Below are positions 7,462 through 14,103 of a stretch of 23,027 nt of DNA, piece by piece; position 1 is the first letter of the stretch, and every line of letters starts with the position of its first letter. Position numbers and translations under genes: made by a program. The stretch covers positions 1 to 23,027 of the forward strand of contig CALFUE010000116.1 of the NCBI GenBank assembly GCA_937916345.1. The letters are read 5' to 3'. Source of the stretch: an uncultured bacterium. Its GTDB lineage: Bacteria > Bacillota > Clostridia > Lachnospirales > Lachnospiraceae. Below the pieces are notes generated by a model. It made no database searches. It was not told the origin of the DNA and saw only the letters and a list, made by a program, of their open reading frames with translations.

Positions 7462-8607
7462 ATGCCACTCGGATTTTTCAGAAAAAAAAATAAAGAACCG
7501 GTCGTAGTGGCACAGGAGGAGCAGTCTGAAAGAAATAAGGTCAACGAACTCCTTTCTGCCGTGGATGACTACAGCAGACTCACGAAGAGCTTTTCCGAGG
7601 CAAAAAATGAGTATGATGTGGTGACCAGGTATCTGAGCGACTGTGAAAAGATTGCAGCCCTCTCAGGAGACGAGCTCAGGGTATTAAAGAACACCGCAGA
7701 AAAGATCGACTCCTTAAACAAGACCAGGGATGAGTACATGAACCGACAGCGCGGTATCTCGGACGAACGTATCATGTTTTTTGATATAAATGAGGCTGTC
7801 ATTCCTGACGCCATCAAGAGGCTGAAGGAGGATGAGAAATACCAGGACACGCTGAAGCGTGACATGAGTTATCTCGAAGGAGAAAAGCTCAGGTGGGTCA
7901 TGAGCAGGAACGATTCCATCGGTGAGATGGGAAAGCTTCGGATAGCGACATTCATAGTTTTAGGGATATTTGCTGTATCTATGATCGCAATGATGATCAT
8001 GTATCTGGGCTATAAGTCGGACATACCGCTGTGGCTCGTGATAATCACATTTTCTTCGGTTTTCGCCGGATTCTTCATTCTGATCAGATACCAGAATGAC
8101 ATCATAAACGGCAAGGTGGCGAAAAAGAATGCAGATAAAGCTATATCCATGCTAAACCGCGTAAAGATAAAATATGTGAATATTACGAATGCCGTTGAAT
8201 ATGAGAAGGAAAATTATCAGGTACGGGATTCCAGGGATTTCAACCTCCAGTGGGAAGCCTATCAGCAGGCTGTGAGGGAGCGGGAAAGATTTAAGGACGC
8301 AAATTCCGATCTGGAGATGTACGCCAAAAGGCTTCTGGGGCTTTTGGCATCTCTGGAGCTCTACGACAGCCAGATATGGCTCGATATGCCATCTGTGCTC
8401 TATCGGACGGGCGATATGGTGGAGAGGCGGCATGAACTCTTCACACGCAGACAAAAGCTTCGCAACAAGCTGAACAGCTATATAGAGGCGATAACCTTCC
8501 AGAAAAAAGACATAAAGCGGTTGATGGTCAAGTATCCCGAATACAAGAACGAGGTGGAGGATATACTGTATATGGCTGACAAACTGATAGTTTCGGGAAA
8601 GGAATAA
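7462..8607 (+). CDS. Coiled-coil protein with a transmembrane hairpin
   Basis: This 381-residue protein of unknown function begins with MPLGFFRKKNKEP, a basic amphipathic start. Residues ~20-155 are strongly heptad-like and charged, indicating a long coiled coil. Two hydrophobic segments follow with a five-residue turn: ~161-183 (IATFIVLGIFAVSMIAMM...) and ~188-210 (IPLWLVIITFSSVFAGFFIL). Residues ~215-381 are again coiled coil, rich in Arg/Lys/Glu. The basic flanks (MGKLR before, KVAKKN after) predict both coiled-coil arms in the cytoplasm with a short external turn. The start ATG lies one base after the previous stop, with GGAG about 8 bases upstream. It could anchor the other operon products to the membrane; that is inference from context. 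Confidence 0.75.
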   Translation: MPLGFFRKKNKEPVVVAQEEQSERNKVNELLSAVDDYSRLTKSFSEAKNEYDVVTRYLSDCEKIAALSGDELRVLKNTAEKIDSLNKTRDEYMNRQRGISDERIMFFDINEAVIPDAIKRLKEDEKYQDTLKRDMSYLEGEKLRWVMSRNDSIGEMGKLRIATFIVLGIFAVSMIAMMIMYLGYKSDIPLWLVIITFSSVFAGFFILIRYQNDIINGKVAKKNADKAISMLNRVKIKYVNITNAVEYEKENYQVRDSRDFNLQWEAYQQAVRERERFKDANSDLEMYAKRLLGLLASLELYDSQIWLDMPSVLYRTGDMVERRHELFTRRQKLRNKLNSYIEAITFQKKDIKRLMVKYPEYKNEVEDILYMADKLIVSGKE

Positions 8608-10422
8608 ATGGGTTTTACAAAGGCACAATATGAAGCGCTGACTCATGACACCGGTCCTGCGCTGGTTCTGGCGGGACCCGGGGCGGGCAAGACTCATGTG
8701 GTTACCCACAGAACAAAATATCTCATTCAAAGCAGGGGGTTGGATCCCGGGAGGTTGCTGGTCATAACCTTCACGAGAGCCGCTGCCGGTGAGATGGCGC
8801 TTCGGTTCCAGAATATAAACAACGGAAAAAAACTTCCTGTGTGGTTCTACACATTTCACAGCTTCTGCTTCAAGGTTCTCTCACATGCATATAATCTGGA
8901 TTTTTCAAATATATTAAAAGACGATATAAAGTTTAATCTGATGCGTGAGCTCATCAGTTCAGTGGTGGTAAACCACAAAAATGAGGTCGATTTTATCTCC
9001 GATATTTTATCAGAGATAAGCTTCTTAAAAAATCAGGGAACCAACCTCGCTGATTATCAATCGAAAACCCTTGATAAGGAGGAGTTTGACGCTATATTTA
9101 CTGCCTACCAAAAAAAGCTGAGGGACAATAGGCTGGTGGATTTTGATGATATGCTGATGCTCACGAACGAGCTCTTCGTGAAAAGACCGGATTACCTGAA
9201 AAAGTGGGTGGACAGGTTTGACCGCATCACGGTGGACGAGGCGCAGGATATGAACGGTCTGCAATACAGGCTGCTTACTCTTCTTGCCGGAGAAAAAGAG
9301 AATACTTTTCTGGTGGGAGACGATGATCAGGCCATCTATTCTTTCAGGGGAGCTGATCCGAAGGTGCTTAAAGGCTATGTGTGTGATTTCGGCGATGTAA
9401 GGATTTACAACCTGCTGGAAAATCATCGCAGCAGGAAGGAGATAGTTGACTGTGCGGGAAAGGTGATCGAAAAGGCAAAGGATAGATTTGAAAAAAAGAT
9501 CATCTCCGTCAGAGGCGAGGGCGGAAAGCTTGAATTTTACTGCTATGAGAACAGGTATGAAGAATATAGGCATATTGGAGAAAGAATCAGTGAGATTCTA
9601 GGCTCAGGCGCAAAGCCATTGGATATCGCCGTTTTATTCAGGACTAACAGACAGATGGGGTTGCTTAATAGCATTCTTTTTGATATGGGGATACCATGCA
9701 TATCCTCAGGCAGACAAAAAAGCATGTTTGAGAGGGAGCATATGCTCGATGTGCTGAGCTATATCAATATGTCCGTAGCCGATCATGTATGGCGGTCGGA
9801 TCTGCTTAGGGTGATGAACAAGCCTTTGCGCTATATTTCCAGGGACGCGCTGAAGAGTGAGGTTGTGACGGAGGACGGGCTTCTTGCATTTTATGAGGGA
9901 AAAAAATGGATGCAGGAGGCTGTGGAGTCATTGTTTGGGGAACTTGCGATGATAGAAAAGCTGAACAGCTTTGCCGCTGTCAATTTCATCCGAAAGGGAG
10001 TGGGTTACGACGAATGGTTAAGGGAGAGATCGAAGGAGCGGGGAGTGTCATTTGAGGATATTGCGTGTGATCTTGACACATTGTCGGACATTGCCAGGGA
10101 ATTTCCGGATAAATCGCGTTTTCTGGCGGAGATTGAGAGGTTAAAGGGTTGTGATGATAAGCCTGAGATAACGGGCGATGCGGTGACGATCATGACGATG
10201 CACGCCTCAAAGGGTCTGGAGTTTCCGGTCGTTTTTCTTCCGGATGTGACAGAGGGACAGATCCCCTATAAAAAGGCGGTATTGGGGAGCGAAATCGACG
10301 CGGAGAGGCGGCTTTTCTATGTGGCCATAACCAGAGCAAAGGATGACCTGTATATCTGCTATGAGAAGGGTAACGCGTCACATTTTCTTTCGCCCTTTGA
10401 GGAGGTTATAACCATCTCTTAA
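8608..10422 (+). CDS. UvrD/PcrA-type superfamily 1A DNA helicase (short form)
   Basis: This encodes a 604-residue ATP-dependent 3'-5' helicase of the UvrD/PcrA/Rep group. The ordered motifs are the Q motif (KAQYEAL, Q7), Walker A GPGAGKT (23-29), motif Ia TFTRAAAGEM, Walker B DEAQD (210-214), motif III GDDDQAIYSFRGAD (~237-250), motif IV ENHRSRKEI, motif V TMHASKGLEF (~530-539) and motif VI RLFYVAITRAKDDL. All catalytic residues are present. It is about 120-140 residues shorter than PcrA and lacks the C-terminal extension. Its ATG directly abuts the previous stop with AAAGGAA upstream, so it is the last gene of the five-gene operon, not a lone repair gene. The 3' 45 bases overlap the convergent DUF5662 gene. 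A housekeeping PcrA probably exists elsewhere, which would make this a specialised paralogue. Confidence 0.92.
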   Translation: MGFTKAQYEALTHDTGPALVLAGPGAGKTHVVTHRTKYLIQSRGLDPGRLLVITFTRAAAGEMALRFQNINNGKKLPVWFYTFHSFCFKVLSHAYNLDFSNILKDDIKFNLMRELISSVVVNHKNEVDFISDILSEISFLKNQGTNLADYQSKTLDKEEFDAIFTAYQKKLRDNRLVDFDDMLMLTNELFVKRPDYLKKWVDRFDRITVDEAQDMNGLQYRLLTLLAGEKENTFLVGDDDQAIYSFRGADPKVLKGYVCDFGDVRIYNLLENHRSRKEIVDCAGKVIEKAKDRFEKKIISVRGEGGKLEFYCYENRYEEYRHIGERISEILGSGAKPLDIAVLFRTNRQMGLLNSILFDMGIPCISSGRQKSMFEREHMLDVLSYINMSVADHVWRSDLLRVMNKPLRYISRDALKSEVVTEDGLLAFYEGKKWMQEAVESLFGELAMIEKLNSFAAVNFIRKGVGYDEWLRERSKERGVSFEDIACDLDTLSDIAREFPDKSRFLAEIERLKGCDDKPEITGDAVTIMTMHASKGLEFPVVFLPDVTEGQIPYKKAVLGSEIDAERRLFYVAITRAKDDLYICYEKGNASHFLSPFEEVITIS

Positions 10423-10959
10423 AACCCTGTATCTGATAAAACGAAATGTGTATTCCTCACCTTTTGAAGCCAGGGTTCTCAATATAAGCTTTAGCAGCGC
10501 GCGCGTATCCTCGTTCATCAGGAGGTATTCGTCCTTTGCCATATAGTAGTCCAGGGGCGCGTTGTCGGTATAATTTTCACCCTTGTAGACCTTTGAGGCC
10601 GCGATGCGGTCTATGGCCATCTCAACCAGGTATTTCGTAGGCATTCGTAAACCGACGAGATGTGGTATCTCGGTCTTGCTGGATGGATCATCCATCACAT
10701 AGTCGAACCAGTACTCGAAATGGTGTTTATTTCTGCCTTTGTGGTGCAGCCAGGCGGTGGAGTAGCCTTTTTCAATTCTTTCGCCTACATGAGGCGAGCG
10801 GGTCGGATCGTAATATTTTGCGCCGATATAAAACTCCGGAAATGAGTACTTTGACAGGTCGTGAGTCAATCCCTGACGGTAGAGACCTACCTTAAAGCAG
10901 TATTTCATCACTAAAAACCTGTGTCTGTTTATGGTTTTGAGATGTTTGATCGGATGCAT
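10378..10959 (-). CDS. DUF5662-family protein
   Basis: This 193-residue protein is assigned to DUF5662 from its characteristic histidine pattern; function unknown. HLKTINRHRFLV opens the protein, then LTHDLSKYSFPEF (about residues 31-43), AWLHHKGRNKHHFEYW (about 69-84) and a C-terminal arginine-rich helix. The spaced His/Asp residues (H..D and HH...HH..YW) look like a metal-binding site similar in spirit to HD-type hydrolases. The start is supported by GGAGG about 8 bases upstream of the ATG at 10957-10959. It lies 14 bases after the TraX-family gene and is the last gene of a minus-strand operon. Its 3' end overlaps the helicase gene by 45 bases tail to tail, with no terminator between them. 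No signal peptide is seen, so it is likely cytoplasmic. Confidence 0.8.
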   Translation of the reverse strand: MHPIKHLKTINRHRFLVMKYCFKVGLYRQGLTHDLSKYSFPEFYIGAKYYDPTRSPHVGERIEKGYSTAWLHHKGRNKHHFEYWFDYVMDDPSSKTEIPHLVGLRMPTKYLVEMAIDRIAASKVYKGENYTDNAPLDYYMAKDEYLLMNEDTRALLKLILRTLASKGEEYTFRFIRYRVLRDGYNLLKGRKKM

Positions 10960-10973
10960 GGCAAGGCCTCCTG

Positions 10974-11645
10974 TTATTTGGCGGAAATCATGTACATTTT
11001 AGCAAGATAGATGGTAAACAGGTGCAGAGGGTAGTACACATAGAAGAGATATTTCATGCTCACCGCCCCGCGTTCACCATTGTAAAAGTAAGTCAGGAGA
11101 ATTCCGATTATCCCGAAGGCTTCGATGGGGTTATAGAGCAGCAGGAGCAGCAAGCTGGTAAATACGAGCTTTATGAGAGGTTTATCCCTGAGTATAAAGA
11201 AAGCAGCGATCAGTAGAACACCGCCGGTGTGATAGTCCATTTCGCCGAAATGGACTGCCAAAGCACATACCGCAGCCAGGGCGATTCCAGGCAACTGATA
11301 TCTGAAATGATCCAGGAAAAATACAGCCAAAAGCCCCACTGTCAATGTAAACAGAGTGTTCTGGTGCGTGAAATGAATGGACTTTCCATAGAATGCCAAA
11401 TCAAAGGGAACCTCTGATATGAGGGCAAACAAAAAAAGTCTGAGAAGATATTTCTTTAAGTCTTTTGTGTGCAGATAGCCCTCAACAAGCAGGAAAGCAA
11501 AAATCGGAAAAGCGATCCTTCCGATAGCACGCAGAGGAACTATTTTCGGAAACAGAACCAAACCGACGTGGTCAATGGTCATGGTGATGAGAGCTATTAC
11601 CTTTAGCGAGAAGCCTGACAGAAAGACAGGAAGCTTTTGTTTCAT
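10974..11645 (-). CDS. TraX-family integral membrane protein
   Basis: This 223-residue polytopic membrane protein has about seven or eight hydrophobic segments. The opening FSLKVIALITMTIDHVGLV and the following AIGRIAFPIFAFLLVEGY are the TraX-family hallmarks, the latter followed by RLFLFALISEVPFDLAF. TraX of plasmid F acetylates the N-terminus of pilin; chromosomal Firmicute members are uncharacterised but related to membrane acyltransferases. The D/H in TIDH and the E in VEGY are candidate functional residues. The ATG overlaps the stop of the upstream GH13-like gene by four bases (ATGA at 11645-11642), indicating translational coupling, so it probably acts with that protein. No conjugation genes are nearby, so a pilin role is unlikely. 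Membrane-located acyl transfer is inference. Confidence 0.85.
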   Translation of the reverse strand: MKQKLPVFLSGFSLKVIALITMTIDHVGLVLFPKIVPLRAIGRIAFPIFAFLLVEGYLHTKDLKKYLLRLFLFALISEVPFDLAFYGKSIHFTHQNTLFTLTVGLLAVFFLDHFRYQLPGIALAAVCALAVHFGEMDYHTGGVLLIAAFFILRDKPLIKLVFTSLLLLLLYNPIEAFGIIGILLTYFYNGERGAVSMKYLFYVYYPLHLFTIYLAKMYMISAK

Positions 11646-13492
11646 GAACGGCCTCGTCCCTCAAAGAACCACACGGTGTGTGGAGGGATATTTATGGTAC
11701 TTGTTACTTTTTCTCCGGTATAGTCACAGGTTCCGAAAACGAATTTAAAAGCCTTGCCCTTTGGAAGGGAAGGTATGGACAGCTCGCTCAAACCTGATGA
11801 AAAATTGATGGCTGCGTAAAGGGGTGGGCAGCTCGATTTCTCATCGCAGAAAAGTATGCCGACCGTCTGAAGGATGGGAGAGAGCCCGTTTGTCCAGGCG
11901 TCTTTGGTGTGATATGAGAGGAGCGGAAAGCCGTTTTTGTCCGTGACTGACATATCTATTGGTCTGTCCCTGAAAATAATTGGATGAGTGCTGCGAAATG
12001 CGATCAGCTCCTTCACGAAGCCATGGAATTCCTCAAACCTTGGGAGCTCATCCCAGGAGAGATAACCCAGCTTGTTGTCCTGGCAGTAGGTGTTATTGTT
12101 TCCGTTCTGAGTGTTGCCCAGCTCGTCGCCCATGTAGATGAGAGGGCAGCCCTGTGAGATGAAGGTGACGGTGAGCGCCAGCTTCATCATATCGATACGT
12201 TTCTTCTTTATGTTCAGCTTTCTGGTGGGACCTTCAGCCCCGCAGTTTGTGCTGTAGTTGTAGTCGTTTCCGTCGGTGTTCTTCTCGCCGTTGGCCTCAT
12301 TGTGCTTCAGGGCATAGGAGAAGAGATCGCGGAGCGTGAAACCGTTATTGTTTGCAATGTAGTTTACATAACATATGTCGTTTGACTGGCGCCTCATGAT
12401 GCGCAGTGTATCGATAATGTTATTCTCTATGACATTGACCTGTTTTCTGGTGATATACATGAAATCGTCCCTGTACTGATAGAGGTTTCTGCAGGGGACG
12501 AGATCATTATCGTCGGTTGAGAATATATTGTCGTAGAATATCCTGGTATAGCGGAGCAGGGGCACTGCGGCTATATCTCTCGCGTTGATACCCGGCACCA
12601 GCAGATGGAAACCGTCTATATGATAGTTTATCACCCAGAATTTCAGTATTTCCGTTATATAGTTTGTTGTGATCCCTTCGGGGAAGCACATCTCCATGAT
12701 GCATTCGATCCCCGCTGAGTGGAGGGAATATATCAGGTGTACCAGCTCGCTCACGGGCTCTGAGCTGTGCGAGAAGGAGGCCTTGGGCGCATGGTAGTCC
12801 CCGGGGCCGTAGCCCCAGTAGTTTATCCTCTGCTGCGCCTTGTGTTCCAGCATCTCGTAGCCTTTTTTTGCCTGAGGGTTCCAGCTTTCCAGGTCTTTTT
12901 TTCCGGCGGTGGTGGGGAACAGCTCGTTGAATTCATATATTGGCATGAGCTCCACCGCGTTTATGCCCAAATCCTTTAGGTAAGGGATCTTTTCTTCCAG
13001 TGCCTTAAAGGTTCCTTTTTTGCTTTTGACTGTCTTGTCGTTCTTTGTAAAGCCTCTGACATTGAGCTTGTAGAGAATGAGTGATTCGGGGGCGTGCATG
13101 GGGCAGGTATCGTTTAATTCTCCGAAATCCGGAAATACAAAGCGCCCGCGCAGAGCCTCTTCATCAGACCTGTCCGGATCGGCCCATTTCTCGCGGCCTT
13201 TTATACAGGTTGCAAAGGGGAAGAGCATTTCCGTGCCGTCGATAACCAGATTGTAATCGTAGGTTGACATGTCGAGATCACAGATCGTCACGGATCTGAC
13301 CATGCCGGTGGAATACTCCACAGGCACGGGAATATCGGTATATTTATCGGAACCTGTCTCATACAGGCGAATGAATGCCTGCGAATCCCGCCCGCACTCG
13401 AAAGTGATTGTTACGGACCCCTCGTCGACCCGCTTTATACCGAGAAGCTCGAAATCGCCTTTTTTAGTAATGACACTGTTTTTTTTCTTCAT
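11642..13492 (-). CDS. GH13 debranching-enzyme-like protein lacking catalytic residues (probable pseudoenzyme)
   Basis: This 616-residue protein resembles GlgX/isoamylase/pullulanase enzymes (GH13). An N-terminal CBM48-like beta domain (~14-90) is followed by the barrel with YKLNVRGFTK, GTFKALEEKIPYLKDLGI, INYWGYGPGDYHAPKASFS, and the strongly GlgX-like GDELGNTQNGNNNTYCQDNK (455-474), then a beta C-domain. The catalytic positions are altered. Region I reads IMEMCFPEG (265-273) instead of DVVYNH, and region II reads DGFHLLVP (293-300) instead of DGFRFD, so the nucleophile Asp is Leu298 and its Arg is His296. Region IV reads ANNNGFTLRDL (380-390), so the His-Asp pair is Asn-Asn. No Glu occurs between residues 282 and 355, where the acid/base should be. 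The frame is intact, so this looks like a retained non-enzymatic relative. No signal peptide. AAGGTGA precedes the ATG. First gene of a three-gene operon. Confidence 0.85.
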   Translation of the reverse strand: MKKKNSVITKKGDFELLGIKRVDEGSVTITFECGRDSQAFIRLYETGSDKYTDIPVPVEYSTGMVRSVTICDLDMSTYDYNLVIDGTEMLFPFATCIKGREKWADPDRSDEEALRGRFVFPDFGELNDTCPMHAPESLILYKLNVRGFTKNDKTVKSKKGTFKALEEKIPYLKDLGINAVELMPIYEFNELFPTTAGKKDLESWNPQAKKGYEMLEHKAQQRINYWGYGPGDYHAPKASFSHSSEPVSELVHLIYSLHSAGIECIMEMCFPEGITTNYITEILKFWVINYHIDGFHLLVPGINARDIAAVPLLRYTRIFYDNIFSTDDNDLVPCRNLYQYRDDFMYITRKQVNVIENNIIDTLRIMRRQSNDICYVNYIANNNGFTLRDLFSYALKHNEANGEKNTDGNDYNYSTNCGAEGPTRKLNIKKKRIDMMKLALTVTFISQGCPLIYMGDELGNTQNGNNNTYCQDNKLGYLSWDELPRFEEFHGFVKELIAFRSTHPIIFRDRPIDMSVTDKNGFPLLSYHTKDAWTNGLSPILQTVGILFCDEKSSCPPLYAAINFSSGLSELSIPSLPKGKAFKFVFGTCDYTGEKVTSTINIPPHTVWFFEGRGRS

Positions 13493-13530
13493 AGCTCACC
13501 TTTTAGTTTTTCATTCTAGTAATACATAAA

Positions 13531-13574
13531 ATGATACAGCACATTGCACACAACGTGTGCGTGCTGCGTATCAT
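13531..13574. promoter_or_regulatory. Long bulged hairpin in the divergent intergenic region
   Basis: ATGATAC (13531-13537) pairs with GTATCAT (13568-13574), AGCAC (13538-13542) with GTGCT (13561-13565), and GCACAC (13546-13551) with GTGTGC (13555-13560) around an AAC loop. That gives 18 base pairs with two small bulges. No T-run follows on either strand, so it is not a standard terminator. It lies about 38 bases upstream of the GH13-like start. Confidence 0.6.
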
Positions 13575-13575
13575 G

Positions 13576-13604
13576 GTCGGGGCAAAATACCTTTTGACCC
13601 CGAC
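13576..13604. promoter_or_regulatory. Second, GC-clamped hairpin in the divergent intergenic region
   Basis: GTCGGGG (13576-13582) pairs with CCCCGAC (13598-13604), and CAAAA (13583-13587) with TTTTG (13592-13596), with one bulged A and a TACC loop. The 12-base-pair stem begins two bases after the first hairpin. No T-run follows on either strand. If the minus-strand promoter lies beyond 13604, both hairpins would be in the leader of the GH13-like gene. Confidence 0.6.
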
Positions 13605-13672
13605 ATCATAAAATAATCCACTCAATGATAACATAATAACAGGCAAAAAAGAAATAAAATTTTAAATTATTG

Positions 13673-13702
13673 TTGACAGTAGGATAGTTTATGCCTTATT
13701 CT
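13673..13702 (+). promoter_or_regulatory. Probable sigma-A promoter for DUF1292-comM-dprA-topA
   Basis: A perfect TTGACA (13673-13678) is followed after 18 bases by TATTCT (13697-13702, four of six consensus positions). The gene's GAGGAG ribosome binding site is at 13721-13726. The -35 is convincing and the -10 is weaker. It lies downstream of the two hairpins, so they are not in this transcript. Confidence 0.6.
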
Positions 13703-13733
13703 TGTTGAGATCACTATTCAGAGGAGCAATAAA

Positions 13734-14036
13734 ATGGCTGTTAATTACGAAGATGATGACGATCTGATGGAAGATCTCCAGGTTACACTAGAGATCGACG
13801 GAAAGTCCATTGAGACAAAGCCTGTCACCATTTATGAGATGGACGGGAGGGATTATATCCTTCTGGCCGAGGCGGATGATGAGGGTGATTTCAGGGATGA
13901 TGCCGAGCTGTATATATTTCGCTATTACGAGGATGAGGACGGTGAGCCATCCATAGAGGATATCGAATCTGAGGAGGAATATCGGAAAGCCTCCCAAACA
14001 GCCGAGGAGATCTTATCCGAGCTCCCGGAGGAATAA
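13734..14036 (+). CDS. DUF1292-family acidic small protein
   Basis: This 100-residue protein is highly acidic: 37 Asp/Glu against about seven Lys/Arg. The middle VTIYEMDGRDYILLAEADDE...AELYIFRYYEDEDGEP is the DUF1292 pattern, a short beta-rich domain common in Firmicutes and of unknown function. There it often sits near mreB-, yrrK/ruvX- and comM-type housekeeping genes, which fits this position. The ATG is preceded by GAGGAG with good spacing and the TTGACA promoter. It is 67 bases before comM with no terminator between, so the two are probably co-transcribed. No signal peptide or membrane segment. Confidence 0.85.
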   Translation: MAVNYEDDDDLMEDLQVTLEIDGKSIETKPVTIYEMDGRDYILLAEADDEGDFRDDAELYIFRYYEDEDGEPSIEDIESEEEYRKASQTAEEILSELPEE

Positions 14037-14103
14037 TTTATAAATCCTTTTTTATTTCTTAAAAAGCTTCCCCCAAAAGCCAAGGAAATGAGAAAGGAAT
14101 GCT

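Noticed and set aside
8152..8859. 235-codon minus-strand frame spanning the coiled-coil and helicase genes
   Set aside because: It opposes two well-supported genes, including the helicase Walker A region; the peptide is an antisense by-product.
9025..9573. 182-codon minus-strand frame
   Set aside because: It is antisense to the helicase Walker B and motif III region, which is clearly the true coding strand.
13531..13604. Rho-independent terminators in the divergent region
   Set aside because: Both hairpins are strong but neither is followed by a T-run on either strand, and no gene converges here.
14037..14103. Possible terminator between DUF1292 and comM
   Set aside because: There are T-rich stretches, but only a four-base stem (GCTT/AAGC) around a C-run, so it is not a convincing terminator.
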